The position numbers were made by a program, and so were the translations under genes. DNA of 64,000 nt from Ricordea florida. Taxonomy: Eukaryota; Cnidaria; Anthozoa; Corallimorpharia; Ricordeidae. Below are positions 25,113 through 36,959 of the stretch, piece after piece. Under the pieces are notes generated by a model, which saw only the letters and a list, made by a program, of their open reading frames with translations, ran no database searches and was not told where the DNA came from. The DNA lies in NCBI GenBank assembly GCA_949710005.1, contig OX453284.1, forward strand, positions 4,804,001 to 4,868,000. Reading direction: 5' to 3'. Numbering within the stretch: the first letter of the stretch is position 1; each line of letters starts with the position of its first letter.

Positions 25113-25117
25113 ATCAT

Positions 25118-26280
25118 CGCCCGATTGTTTCAATCGCCGCTAACACTTCAAAAAATTGGTCTCACGATCGGGGCGATTCTAGGAGAACATTACAAAAACG
25201 ATCGTTAATGTCATAATCGATTGCTCGGATCGTCCGTGCTCTATCCGGGCGATCGGTCGCCGAGCGGGGCGATCGAGGCGATTACACGAAAAACACTTTC
25301 TCATTGGGAGACGATCGAAGCGATCCAAACTATCCCATGATAATCAATATTATCCAGAACTCAACACGGCCTGAAGTAAAACAGGGTCTGGAAGGGGGGT
25401 CCTAATCCCACATTCCCGCTTCTTTTTCTCGAGAATCCCGCATCCCGCACTTTTTGGTTTGATTAGTGTTCACCAGGTTGATTCGCTTTCGCTGTTGGTA
25501 CGTTTATTGTGGGTGGAAAAGACTTCCCGAATTCCCGACAGACAGGCAAAACTGAAAATCATCTCATGCAAAAATTTTGGGGAGAGCAGTCAATTTCCGA
25601 ATCTCGTCAATAAATTTAGCATTTTCCAGAATCCCACACCATATTTTGATCAAATCCAGGATCCCGGGAATACCCTTCCAGACCCTGGTAAAATTCTCTG
25701 TCGCCTAGTCGAAGCTCTTGTCCAAGCGTATGGTATGTTATAAGCTTTTCTCATTTTTTGACTACTGCGTATGAATGCAGGAGCCAACATGTCACAGGAA
25801 ACACGAGTGACTGAGTGAAGGAGCCAATCAGCGCGTGCCTAGTATTTAGCCAATCACAATACACAATGCAATTCGCTCAGAAGAGAATACGGTAAGTAAA
25901 AGTAATGAAATCGAGGAAAGGCGATAGGTATGGCAAAAAGGTTCAAATAAACTTAATAAATGCAGTAGCCACATACATGCAATGCTTGCCTATTTTTTTA
26001 AATATTTGAGAAATCCAAAATCTACGTCTCCGTCTAGGTTTTTTTTCATTCTTCGCCGTAAAACGGTAATAACAAAAAGATAGCAGGCCCCAAACATTGC
26101 TCCTTCGTAAATGCAACGCCATTTTGTTGAATCTGGCGCCCCTAGACCGTTACCGCACGTTTTGCTCATAACAGACGATCGGGGCGATCCTATGAGAACT
26201 ACCGTACTAATAGCCTGGATCGCCTTCGATCGTCACGGCGGTTGCAAACGATAGCGGCGGTTGAAACGATCGGGGCGAAT
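25118..26280. mobile_element. CGATCG-rich element with terminal inverted repeats
   Basis: The left end ATCGCCCGATTGTTTCAATC followed by GCCGCTA is matched by the inverted right end, which reads TTCGCCCCGATCGTTTCAAC then CGCCGCTA on the minus strand. Next to each end lie further copies of GATCGGGGCGAT and a GAGAAC motif. The interior has no transposase-like frame, so this looks like a non-autonomous DNA element of about 1.2 kb. A short frame at 25459-25743 inside it looks like chance. Confidence 0.6.
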
Positions 26281-26596
26281 ATATGAGAACCAACCTTTAC
26301 GTGTTTGAACCAGACTTTGAATCTGTGTTTGAAATAAACACTAAACTGTTCAAGTGTCACGTTTTCAACGCGACAGTCGCTGCGTATGGTTTATATCATT
26401 CTTGACGGTTTAATCTTCTCACATCTGAAAAAATGTAATAAGCCAGTCAGGTGGCGAATGAAACTCAAGTCTCTTTGGCTCTGCCCCTGGCAGACGTGCT
26501 TTTAAAGGCTAAAATTACAGACATTCTTATCCTTTCTACGGAAGACGGGCGACGTGAAAGTGGCGCAAAAAAATTGACGCAGAGTTCACTGTTGAG

Positions 26597-29500
26597 ATGA
26601 GTCGCGCGTTCGGAGAGTTTCTCTGTATTCTTTGCCTGTTTTCAACATCAAGCTGCAGCTCGCCAGGTTACGGTATGCTACATATTCATTGCCTTCCTAC
26701 CAATTCTTGTTATCTTTTCTCCTTCGTCGCTCTTTCACGGCTATAATCAGTCTAATTAATCGAAGAAGGCGATAATCTGTTAGGAAATCAAAATATTTTG
26801 CAAAGAGACAACTGAAACTTACGCTGTCCTTGAATATCCCAGCGTTCTGTAAACAGATGTTACGCAATGAATATGAGAGTGTTTATACCGGCTCTCACTT
26901 TAAAAGCTCCATGCAAAAAGAAAAGAGACACGCATAACCACTAAACGTTCTTTCTGAGCTGCCTTGCCGTGATACAGGTCAGAATCAACAGACAAATATG
27001 ACGTTCTTAAGAGCATGTGTAAACCTGTCTAAGCCACAAACATGTGCGAACGTGATCATTTTGAAAACCGCAATTCTTGAGTAACAGTTTAGAAAACGAA
27101 GCTGATCTTAAGAGATCACGGAAGCGTGGCATCACGCACATAAATTATAGTTCACAACCAAGGAACCCTTTCAATACGACCCATTATAGAACAGTAAGAC
27201 CGCTGTAACATAGATTCACACCATGTTGTTTGAAATCCAAGTGCTATGTTCCCCATTGTCTTCTTGAGTGTATCAGTGAATGTTATGATAGTGTGGTTTG
27301 TTCGGAAGTTTTTACTATAGTACTTGTAAGTTCCCTGGCACTGGAGTTCAAATTCCCCGCTTGTACTTTCCGTAGTCTTTACATCGTTGCCGGTCTACGG
27401 AAACAGAGGTTTCCCACATAGGAAAGAGGACTCAAGCCTTTGTCATCAAGCCGACTACAGGTCTGTCGGGCCGAGTGGTCGTGGTAAACCTGTGGCCATT
27501 GCAAACAGCAGTCAAATCACTTCACCTTTCCTTTATCTGCTGCTCGCAGATTGAAACGATTAAGAATCCTTGAAGGATTGCCGTCATCAAAAACAAAAAT
27601 AGCTTTGAACGCAGAGGTTTGGCTTGCACCCCTTATGGCCCAGCCCCACCTTAGGATTTCATTCATTTTTTGTATTTCCAATAAGCTTAACAAAGTGGAA
27701 AAAGAGCACGGATTAACTTACGCAAATTCGAACATTCTTGTTTCGTTATTGAGGAATTAGCTTCTACAGTGCGATACCAGATGTTTGTTATATTATTCAT
27801 TCTTTGTCAAATGTTTCGGATGAAATTTCAACTGATTGAGGTTGTCTCTGTCCGCAATTGATTCTAAATGTAATTATAAACTTATGTGGCGGCTCTAACT
27901 CGACATTTCGTCAACCAACTGACGAGGAAAACAAATGGTGAAGCGGTCTAAATATTCACGTTTGTTGGGTATGTGCCGCTGGCTTCTCAGAACCCCTACC
28001 CCATTATAGTGACATTCTCTGGCCAACTATAGACCCCATCTTAGTCACTTTTGGGTAAATGTAATTTTCACGACTCCAACTTAGTCACTTTCTGTTTTTG
28101 CGTCTACCATATAAATCCTGTTCACTAAGTCTTTGCTTAGCATAAACATTTACAAACATACCGTCATAAATAGTTGAAATGCAAACATTCGTCTTCGGCA
28201 CTGACATTATAATAGCGTTTGTCAAATATTAAACAACAGCAATAAATACGGTAGCATTTTTTTCGGCGAATCTTTCCGTTTATAAATCACAACTTGCCAG
28301 AATTTTCTTACTCTCAAAATCCCGGAAAAGTGTGACCCCATTCTAGTCACCCTATAAAAAATGCTTGAAAAGACGAACCCATTATAGTCAGTCCAGTCGT
28401 GAAAATGCGACCCCATCCAGCGGCACATCCCCATTAGCCCACTTATAGGAAGTGCCTCCCCCCCCGGGACAATCACCACCACGTTAAACAGGCAATGTTC
28501 ATTAAGATTTAAACTGATTGTCGTATCGAATAATGATGTCCAAAGATTAAACTAATCAGTTCAACTGAATGAGCTGTTGAGACCCGTTTAAGGATTCATC
28601 ATTTTATTTTTGAGGAGGGAGGGGATGGGTGGGGAAATTACCAAAACAAATTCCTGCATAGCAAAAGAATAGAAAAAAATTCCTGCACAGTTGGCCAAAG
28701 GAAATAAAGGTGCTAAAAAGGCCAAGGTGCTAAAAAAAGTTCTTGCGCAGCCCAAAGGGGAAAAAATTCTTAATAAGACAAAATTGCCCACCCCCCCTCC
28801 TTAAAAATAAAATGACCCATCCCTTATACCTCGACATTGCGTAAATTAAATTTATAAACGAGCATAAGTTACATTATTAGCAGTTAATCATTGGCAAAGA
28901 ATTGACTAGGAAAACAACTGATTCAGCAGTCTAACAATTTATGTTTGGCCAGGAAACACATATTACCATATTAGGGTAGTGTTTGTTGGAATCAAACTGG
29001 TGGTCGTATCGTACAGTAATGTCCAGAGATGAAAACGATAAGATCAGGCAATCTTGCGGTAGAGCTAACCCAGGTCAAATAGTGCAGATGATCATTACGG
29101 TATTTGCCGGCAGTGGAAATAATCTTGCGCTCTTCCACATTCTTAATTAACCACACCGGATTGTTTTCCGCATTAAAGAATACATATCTGTTTTCACGAG
29201 ACGTGAGAAGAAAGCCAGCTTACCCAGACCTCAGGTCGCGTTGGACAAACACGCGTTCATTATTGCTTAGTGCCCAACTTTGTTCTCTTGTCATATCAAG
29301 GCAAGGCCTTTTTTTTTTAATGACTTGGTTTACGGGACATTTCTGGAAAAAATTAATGTCGGAGGGGGGAATAAAAATAAAAATAAAAATAAAATAGAGT
29401 ATTCAACCTTTTTTTTTCAGGCAACGTGTACAATTTTATATCGGAGAGAAAAATAATACATTAATAATACATTACAGTCCTGAGCGTAACTCGGCACTGG

Positions 29501-32500
29501 GTGCGAGGTTGTGTTGGTAGACTATTACACTCACGAAAATGAATGAAAATAAAACACACCTTGGCCATTTGAATAGTTTTATTTCCGAAAATATGACAAT
29601 ATGAGGTTTTATTTTCTCCGCTTTTGAAAATAAAAAAGCACATTTGAAGTATACGATCGGCGGGAAAAAATAATACAAAATTTTCAATTTTATTTTTTTT
29701 CTGAAATCGGGAAATTCAACGTCGGCGGTCCCGTAAACCAAGTGATTAAAACAAAAGGTCTAACAATATTGCGTCGCCAAAATGAGCTCATTAAATTAAG
29801 AACAAATGTTTCTCCGAATGTGTTGAATTACAGAAGTGCCGAAAATTGTCCCGTCAGACCTGAATCTGCGCAAGAATGTTTGCGTTGATAAAAGCACAAA
29901 TTGTTGTAATTTTTGGCATAATGCTGGGTAATGATATTTAAAATTTGGGACAATTTGAAAATTTCAAAGGTGGTTTACATGATAACCTTTCATTTGTCAA
30001 ATTATTAACTTTGAATTAAATTAATTCAAGGATTTGATTGCCGTCTAGCAGTGAAACCCGTTGATCAATGTGAGTTTCTGGGGAACTGAGCACCTACCCC
30101 TCCCCTAACTCAACAAGTTACAATAAGTTAAAATGTTAGCTTTAATGTTGGGTTAGGGGAGGGGTAGGTGCACAGTTGCCCAGACTGACTGACATTGATC
30201 CAAAAATAAATCCAGCAACATAGGTTCTCACAACGTAATTGCGTTCCAGTTTAACGTCTTTGTATCTTTTCTTCGATAGTTTTTGAATACAACGGCCATG
30301 ATTACAAGTTCGTGTTTCCCGAGGACGATAAACGCACATGGCACGAGGCCGAAACGCTCTGTAAAACGGAATTAAACGGTCACCTGACCAGTTTAGTCAC
30401 AAACGAAGAAATATCATGGGTGGACAGCGTGATAAAGAGCGTTCAAGAAGGGCTCAATTCCAAAGTCAAACTGTGGATTGGCGGGAGCGATCAGCGCATA
30501 GCAGATGTTTGGGACTTTGTAGATGGTGAGCCTCTGAGGTACAACCGAGTCCCTTGGGCACCAGGCCAGCCATTCAGGCCGAGAAGGGTTTATTACGAAT
30601 TTTGCATCAGCATTGAGTTCGACGGTGAACGATCAGTATGGTTTGTGGATGACTGCTTTGAGGCACATGGTTACATCTGTAAATCAGTCGGTACGTGTCG
30701 TGTGATAATGCTCCCACAAAAAGGAGCTGTTTAAATTTCTGATTTGGGTATATATAAAATGAATCAGATATTTGACCTGGTCAGAAGCGTTACAAAGATT
30801 TGTATTAATGCACCAGTCAATTGAAACCCCCACACCCTTAGGTCCCAGGGAAGGGTAGGAGATTTGACCCCAGTCAAAAAAGCATAAATTTCCCCACCCT
30901 TATCCCTTTTGGTGCATAACACGACTTTTGACTAATGCATAACACGACTTTTGACTAATGCATAACAATACTTTTGACTGGTGCATAACACGACTTTTGA
31001 CTGGTGCATAACAAGACTTTTACCAATTGCGGTTAAGCCTGAAAAAAGGAAAAAATAAAACAGGCTGGAACGGGATTCGAACCCAGGACCTCGCGATACT
31101 CCACCAACTTAGCTAAGCCAGCCGTCTAAGATGGTGACAAGTCAATAGGGGGTCAACCTTAAAGATGTGCAGTAAAGAAAAACACTTCTAAACCAACCAT
31201 TCTGTTCGTCGACATGAGTCCATCTATACTAACTACTTGAGTCAACCCTTTCCCGAAAGGATTTATTTTAAGAACAACTTTTTTCCTCAAAATCGCTTGA
31301 CGAGTCATCGACGTCGTCATACCTTTCGTGAGAAAAATCATCTTAATCTTCCTGGCTAACCGCCATTCCAAATTTTGCAACCTGATTAGCTACTGTTTGA
31401 CGTGATCATTACATCAGTCAAAGCTCTCTTTTGATTGGGTCTCTGAAATTTGGATGTGTAAAAAATCCCTTGAGAGCCGTTCTAAGAAGAAATTCACCTG
31501 GGAACCAGTTGACTCCAAGGGTTAGTGTGGGATATGGAGGCTCTTATTGAGGGGCACCTGTCGTCGGCTATACTTCTTTTAATCTAGGAAATCCTAGAGA
31601 TTCTTAATATTGGCCTTTTCTGAGGATAGAAAACATCAAATACGGATTTCAGGTCTAAAATTGGAAAAACCAACACTAAATAGTCGACAAAGATATTTTC
31701 TCGATGAGCTGGGCGTGCAAGAGCCCTCTGTTAGTATGGCAGCGGGAGGCAGTACCAAAAATGGCGTCCAGAGCACTCCATGTATGGTTCACTTTTTGAG
31801 ACCATCCCATTCGCAGCCTTATATACCTCAGTTCATTGTTGTTGGGGAAATCCCCGGGGTGGCAATTCTCAATAAACTATATGGAGCGATTATGAAGCAT
31901 GCAATAACAATTGTACTAAAAGGTGTGACTGCAAACTGTGCCTTAAATCATACAAATTAATTGTCATTTCAAACTACTTTCCTTGGAAGTACACCGTATT
32001 GTATTCGTATATCATAGGTACGAATAAGAGAACACAGGGAATATGGAAACTAGAGAAATCAACATTTAAGAGAGATATATTTGATGTTATTACATCCAAC
32101 TCATTCTATTGTAATAATTATTGTTGCTATTATTCTACAGACCCACCCAAGAGGCTGACAGAGAAGAAGTTCTTTGGTTACAGTAAGAGTTATACGTGTA
32201 TACAGTAATGAAAACAATAGTGTAAGAATCGTCTGTCACTTTGGATTGAAGGGTTAAAATGTCAACATCACCAAAAATTTGGAACTTAAGCTTTTACGCT
32301 GATGTGGAGCGATTACAATTCAGAAGGACATTCTATAGTTATTGATACCTAGTAGGCATAATCGATTATCTTTGCTTATATCTTCAAAGATATGAAAACC
32401 CATTTTTTTTACGTTGAGACAAGGGAATTGATTACAATTTCGAATGCTTAGGCACTGTATTTGAAATTTAGCAACAGAGGACTGAAACGAATTGAGAAAT

Positions 32501-34860
32501 TTGCATTCAGTCATTCATTTTAATGAGGTGCGACTCTAGAAATGAAAAAGCTGAAAATACTTAAAGATATTGTTTTCCCTGTATCTTATTTGTAACAGGT
32601 TGGGAATGGGGCCGTCACGTGTACAAATTTATTCCATTACCGTGGGACGCCCTTACATGGACTGAAGCAGAGATATACTGCAAAGAAATGGAGGGAGGCC
32701 ATTTGCTCACCATCCGAAGCCCGAAAGAAAGCCGATGGGTTACGGACAGGATTCGGCAAATCCGCCGTATACTTGGCTTCTCTCGACTCTGGATTGGCGC
32801 CTCAGATTTCGGTCACCAGGGAGAATACAAATGGTCTGAAAAGAATCGTCCGGTTACATTTACAAGGTACAAATGAGTTAAACAGCTCACAAATTTTATA
32901 TATCCCACAAGTTCATTTTAATAAAATGTATCATGCTTTATTAAGAACAGTATTGTTAATTAGCTTTCCACAGAATGGTCACACTACATGGTTTAATCTA
33001 CAGAGGAACAAGTTAGAACTACACAGTATAGTAAAAAAAACAGTACCACAGTACAGTGCTGTTCAGTAGCTTTCAAGAGAATGGTCATAGTGCATGGTTT
33101 GATCCGCTTGGGGAAAATTAAATCACACATCTTGGTCAGTGAAAGGTTTATCATTAAATCTCTGTCCACAGGTGGAAACGTGGAGAACCATCATTGTTTT
33201 CATCGGGAGGCGATCGCAAAGAGGACTGTGTAGCGATTCTAGCGGATCCTGACTGGGGAAAGTGGAGTGATGAATATTGTGTGATGGAGACACCGTTCGC
33301 TTGCAAAACAAGAGGTTAGAACAGGAGAAAAGTCATAGCGTTCATTAGATTTGATAAAAAATGCGCATGAGGTAAAGGACCTTAAAACTGAAAGGTAGAT
33401 ATATAGAGAGGGTCGAATTACGTCTTATTCCTATTCCAAGGACACACTGAATGCTGTACCGTAATAGTAACATGAATTCTTCGTGATAATAGTTCTTGTT
33501 GTATTTCATAGTGTGCATGGGTAAGACAGACTTGGCATTCATGATCGATTCCTCTGGATCAGTCGGCGAAGAGAATTTCCAGGAAGCCAAGAACTTCGTG
33601 TGGTCTGTCGCGCGCAATTTTGACATTTCCAACAGAAACACGAGACTGGGAATTATCCGCTTTTCAACCAGAGCTCAAGTGATTTTCGACTTCCAGTTCA
33701 GTGCAAGCAACAACGTGTTGCGCTTAAAAGAAATGGTTGACAACATCGAATTCGTCGAGGGAGGAACCAAAACAGAGCGTGCACTACGCCTGGCAAATAC
33801 CGACCTGTTTTCTGATAAAGGGGGTTCACGCCCGGATGTTCCGAGAATTCTCATCATAATGACGGACGGGAAATCAGAAAAGGCGCTGGCAGTGGCGCGT
33901 GAATCAATGTCGTTAAAATCGGATAAGAAAGTGACTATGGTAGCCGTGGGGATCGGAGAGGAGGTCGACATGGAGGAACTGCTCTCGATGGCGTCATCAT
34001 CTGATGACGTCATCAGCGTCACTTCGTTCAAAGAATTGAAGAAACGTGTTAGCAACATACGGGATAAAGTCTGTGACCGTAAGTTAGTTCCATAATACAA
34101 GAGTCAAACAGTTTACATAGTTGAGAAGATTAAAGGCTGGTTTTCACTATCGATGGAGTCGGAGTCGGAAAGGTAGTCAGTAGCGTAGAGCGATACGATC
34201 TAGTGAAAATCAAATCGAACCGGAAGAAAAATGTCTATTCTGATTACGACTCTGTCGCTTACGATCTAGCCGATCTAGTGAAAACTAGACTGTCGGAGTC
34301 GGAGGCAGAAGCGGAAGAACAAACCAATCACAATTCTAGAATCCAGGCCCTACTATTGGTTTGTCCTTCCGCTTCTGCTTGCGACTCCGACAATCTAGTT
34401 TTCGCTTGATCATAAGCGTCGGAGTGATAACCGGAATCGAAAGAAAATGGAACCGTTCTGATTCTTCCAAATCCGATTCCGTCGAGCTTGACTCCGCTTA
34501 CGACACCGATTTTCACTGGGTCATAAGCGCTTTTTCGACTCCGTCGCTAGTGAAAACCAGCCTTTAGGGACGGGTAACAAATATGCAAAACTAGTATCAA
34601 CTTATTATTACGGTATCTCATTCATGAAACACACTCGTGTGCGCGCGATTGCTCAAAACGCGTCACGTGTTATCATCATTACTATCGCAGTTATTGTTAT
34701 CATCAGTAGGCAGGTTCCTAAAAGGTTTGGCTAGGCTTGATGTTCTCCCGTTGGTGATTTTTGTCATTCTAAAATTGTCTTTGGTTGTTGTCACTTTTCT
34801 ACAGAGATTATTGACGAGCTCGAGGAGGAAGAGAAAGAGGAAGACGAAACGGTTAAGTAG
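26597..34860 (+). CDS. Secreted CTLD-CTLD-VWA protein with acidic tail (520 aa)
   Basis: Seven exons fit in frame: 26597-26672, 30280-30690, 32141-32182, 32599-32866, 33172-33314, 33512-34078 and 34805-34860. Their lengths sum to 521 codons including TAG. Residues 1 to about 21 form a signal peptide (FLCILCLFSTSSC). CTLD1 spans about 26-162 (WIGGSD, a final FVDDCF..GYICKS); it lacks the EPN/WND sugar motifs. CTLD2 spans about 176-313 over two exons (RLWIGASD, GEPS, EDCVAI, WSDEYC, FACKT), closer to a calcium-type site. The VWA domain (about 316-500) has a complete MIDAS: DSSGSVG, the threonine in GGTKTE, and MTDGKS. The tail is DELEEEEKEEDETVK. The small third exon encodes a basic linker. Likely secreted, binding ligands through lectin folds and metal-dependent adhesion; the ligand is unknown. 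Intron 1 is 3.6 kb and full of MITE-like elements. Confidence 0.9.
27960..28440. mobile_element. MITE-like element with GTATGTGCCGCTGG inverted ends
   Basis: GGTATGTGCCGCTGG near 27967 is matched by CCAGCGGCACATCC near 28417 in inverted orientation. Inside, variants of CCCCATTATAGTSAC and CATYTTAGTCAC occur several times. No coding capacity. It lies in intron 1 of the CTLD-VWA gene. Confidence 0.6.
28593..28830. mobile_element. MITE-like element with ~35-bp inverted ends
   Basis: The left end (CATCATTTTATTTTTGAGGA, then GGGAGGGGATGGGTGGG) is the near reverse complement of the right end (CCCACCCCCCCTCC, TTAAAAATAAAATGACCCAT). The interior repeats TTCCTGCA and GGTGCTAAAAA. It lies in intron 1 of the CTLD-VWA gene. 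Confidence 0.7.
29305..29750. mobile_element. MITE-like element with ~34-bp inverted ends
   Basis: The left end (CTTTTTTTTTTAATGACTTG, then GTTTACGGGAC) is matched inverted by GTCCCGTAAACCAAGTGATT followed by AAAACAAAAGG at about 29728-29758. AATAAAAATAAAA runs lie inside. No reading frame of interest. It lies in intron 1 of the CTLD-VWA gene. Confidence 0.7.
30060..30200. mobile_element. Short fold-back element, ~50-bp arms
   Basis: GATCAATGTGAGTTTCTGGG, then GCACCTACCCCTCCCCTAAC on the left, pairs with GGTTAGGGGAGGGGTAGGTG and ACTGACATTGATCC on the right. The centre is AT-rich and short. It lies about 80 bp before exon 2 of the CTLD-VWA gene. Confidence 0.75.
30913..31022 (+). repeat. 23-bp tandem repeat, about five copies
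   Basis: The unit TGCATAACACGACTTTTGAC plus TAA or TGG repeats at 30913, 30936 and 30959 and onward. Intronic, noncoding. Confidence 0.85.
31063..31123 (-). pseudogene. Truncated tRNA-like sequence
   Basis: On the minus strand a 6-bp acceptor pair (GGCTGG/CCAGCC), an A-box-like TTAGCTAAGTTGG and the B box GGTTCGAATCC are present. The anticodon arm is mostly missing: the whole is only about 61 nt. It is a tRNA relic or a SINE head, not a working tRNA gene. It lies in intron 2 of the CTLD-VWA gene. Confidence 0.6.
32325..32531 (+). repeat. Dispersed ~200-bp element, copy A
   Basis: This stretch matches 36325-36525 in inverted orientation (for example TAATCGATTATCTTTGCT, AAGGGAATTGATTACAATTT, ATTTTAATGAGGTGCGAC). 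It lies in intron 3 of the CTLD-VWA gene. Confidence 0.75.
32945..33110 (+). repeat. 108-bp repeat family, locus 1
   Basis: AGCTTTCCACAGAATGGTCA near 32961 recurs as AGCTTTCAAGAGAATGGTCA at 33069, a 108-bp period. Between them lie AACTACACAGTATAGTAAA and CAGTACCACAGTACAGTGCT. It lies in the intron before exon 5 of the CTLD-VWA gene. Confidence 0.75.
34133..34566. mobile_element. MITE with perfect 17-bp inverted ends and TA target duplication
   Basis: The element starts AAGGCTGGTTTTCACTA and ends TAGTGAAAACCAGCCTT. It is flanked on both sides by TA. A TA duplication is typical of Tc1/mariner-type transposition, though other superfamilies also use it. The interior repeats GTCGGAGTCGGA and GGCAGAAGCGGAAG motifs on both strands. 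It is non-autonomous and lies in the last intron of the CTLD-VWA gene. Confidence 0.85.
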
Positions 34861-34999
34861 GAAAAACATGGAGCGTGTACGTTTTTCTTCAAACTGTACA
34901 AATACAGCTGTCGCACCGATGTGGGTTTCTTTTTCTCACTATTAAGTGAACGGAAAATATTCCTTTTTAAAATCGAAATATTCCCAACAACAACACAGT

Positions 35000-35310
35000 T
35001 AAGCATTGTTCACTAGTTGCGAAGAAAGGTTATAGTGCATGGTTAGAACCACAATGTAGAGTATAACAAACAGTACAACAGTACAGTACTATTCAGTAAC
35101 TTTACAAAGAATGATCACACTGCATGGTTTGATCTACAGATGAAAAAGTTACAACCACACTGTATAGTAAAACAAATAGTACCACGGTAAATTACTGTTC
35201 AGTGGCTTATGGAGAAGTTAGAACCTCAACCTAAAAAGACGTGACAAATAGTACCACAGCACAGAACGTTTAAGGGGCTTTCAAAAGAATATTAACAATG
35301 CATGCCTTTG
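35000..35310 (+). repeat. 108-bp repeat family, locus 2
   Basis: Three diverged units carry ATGATCACACTGCATGGTTT, AACCACACTGTATAGTAAAA and AATAGTACCACGG. It lies just downstream of the CTLD-VWA stop codon and may form part of its 3' untranslated region. Confidence 0.75.
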
Positions 35311-35399
35311 CATGACAGGTTACTTCAAGTCGAATCTAAGGCATTGTTCCCACGGTGTAAGATAAAAATATCCAAAAATAAAGACTTCACTGTAATATC

Positions 35400-35780
35400 G
35401 GGGGTTATTTTTTTCTCCAGAATCTCAGCGGGCCGGAATCCCAAATCCTCGAATCTGATTGGCTAATCGCGCGCTCGTAACCGGTCCAGCTTTTTACGAT
35501 ACGGACCACGGTCCGGATTTTTATCCGCGCTATTCGCGGCAAATTGCAATTGAAATTGTTGCGAAAAAAAGAGCAAACAAACAGAAAAAATAAATAAGTT
35601 ATTTACCGGGATAGGTCGGTCCGTATGGAAAAAAAACTGTGCCCTTGATCTTGAGTACGGACCTCGGCCTTCGGCCTCGGGCCGTACTCAAGACCTCGGG
35701 CACAGTTTTTACCCATACGGACCTCCCTCCCGATAAATAACATATATGTATTTCCCTGTACCGGAAATATCCCCAGTCCA
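35400..35780. mobile_element. Palindromic MITE-like element
   Basis: CGGTCCGTATGG, AAAACTGTGCCC and CTTGAGTACGG at 35615-35665 are repeated inverted as CCGTACTCAAG, GGGCACAGTTTTTACCCATA and CGGACC at 35682-35725. They fold around a GGCCTTCGGCC centre. A flanking GATTGGCTAATCGCGCG sequence is of the same style as other elements in this window. Confidence 0.65.
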
Positions 35781-36324
35781 ATGCGCCAATCAGAGTGCAA
35801 TCAAATACATGTTAGCAACATCAACCACGGCGATTTGCTAAGGAATGTCGTGCCACTTTCTCTACTATTCGGCAGTAAAACAAAAGCAAGAAGCAACTGT
35901 AAGGAACTACAATGGGGGACAAAACTCTTGGGACGATTAACACGCTATGAATTAATTTCTCTTCCTTTCCCCCTCCCCCCAAAGCAATGTTGCAGTTTGT
36001 GCAGCTCTGTACCCCTTAGCCTGTTCTGTCATCCCAACATTGTTTGGAGGGGGGAGGGGAGGGACACTCTTGGTATCCACGTGGTTAGAGAAGTGCATAG
36101 TACGCTACATCTGATTGTTTGATAAGTTAAGGATGTGGAAACAAGGTTTTCCATAACTGTCCCAAGGATTTTTGTCCTCCATTGTACCTTCATGAACGCG
36201 AGGCGACAGAATGCGAGAATAATCAATCAGGTCTAAGCTTCTTTATTCACTACACAAATAGAACAATACCGCTGGATAGGCTGCAGTGCCGTTTCAAACA
36301 AACTTTTTAGTGAACTTTATTCAA

Positions 36325-36525
36325 GTCGCACCTCATTAAAATGAATGAATGAATGCAAATTTATCAATTCGTTTCAGTCCTCTGTTGTTAAATTTCAAAC
36401 ACAGTGCCTAAGCATTCGAAATTGTAATCAATTCCCTTGTCTCAATGCAAAAAATGGGTTTTCATATCTTTGAAGAGATGAGTAAAGATAATCGATTATG
36501 CATACTAGGTTCTATCAATAACAAA
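36325..36525 (-). repeat. Dispersed ~200-bp element, copy B (inverted)
   Basis: Reverse-complement match to 32325-32531, with small differences (extra GAATGAATGAATG, one base in the TTTCATATCTTTGAAGA region). Probably a mobile-element fragment of unknown class. Confidence 0.75.
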
Positions 36526-36959
36526 AGCTGAAAGAGGCTTGAAAAAAAATACGGTGCTGTAAACAACTGTACACAAAAAAATACGATAATTTGCTCGTGC
36601 CAATACGCGACCTAGAGAAAACCCTGATCCAAACTACCAGCAAATTTAATTAAACAATTCTAATCATATTGGTGTCCACTGCAACACTATAAAATAGCCT
36701 GTTTCGCGTATGCGGATTTATGAAATTGCTTTTTATGGACCAAAAATATAACGAGTGACTCGAAGTTTAAAGTTTAAATACGAAAATGTCATAAGCATAT
36801 CAAAGGTCTGTAAAACCAATGCGACGTTAAATTCTAATCATCCCATTCGACCTTTTTTAAATCCTTCACTCTAAGAATTATCATTTAAATCATCATTTAA
36901 TATTCTTTTGGGGGCGCAAATCTGCGTCGCCAATCATTGCCAGTTATTTTTGTGGTTAT

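Noticed and set aside
31610-31960. A 116-codon plus-strand frame in CTLD-VWA intron 2
   Set aside because: No recognisable domain, no splice phase matching the neighbouring exons, repeat-rich setting.
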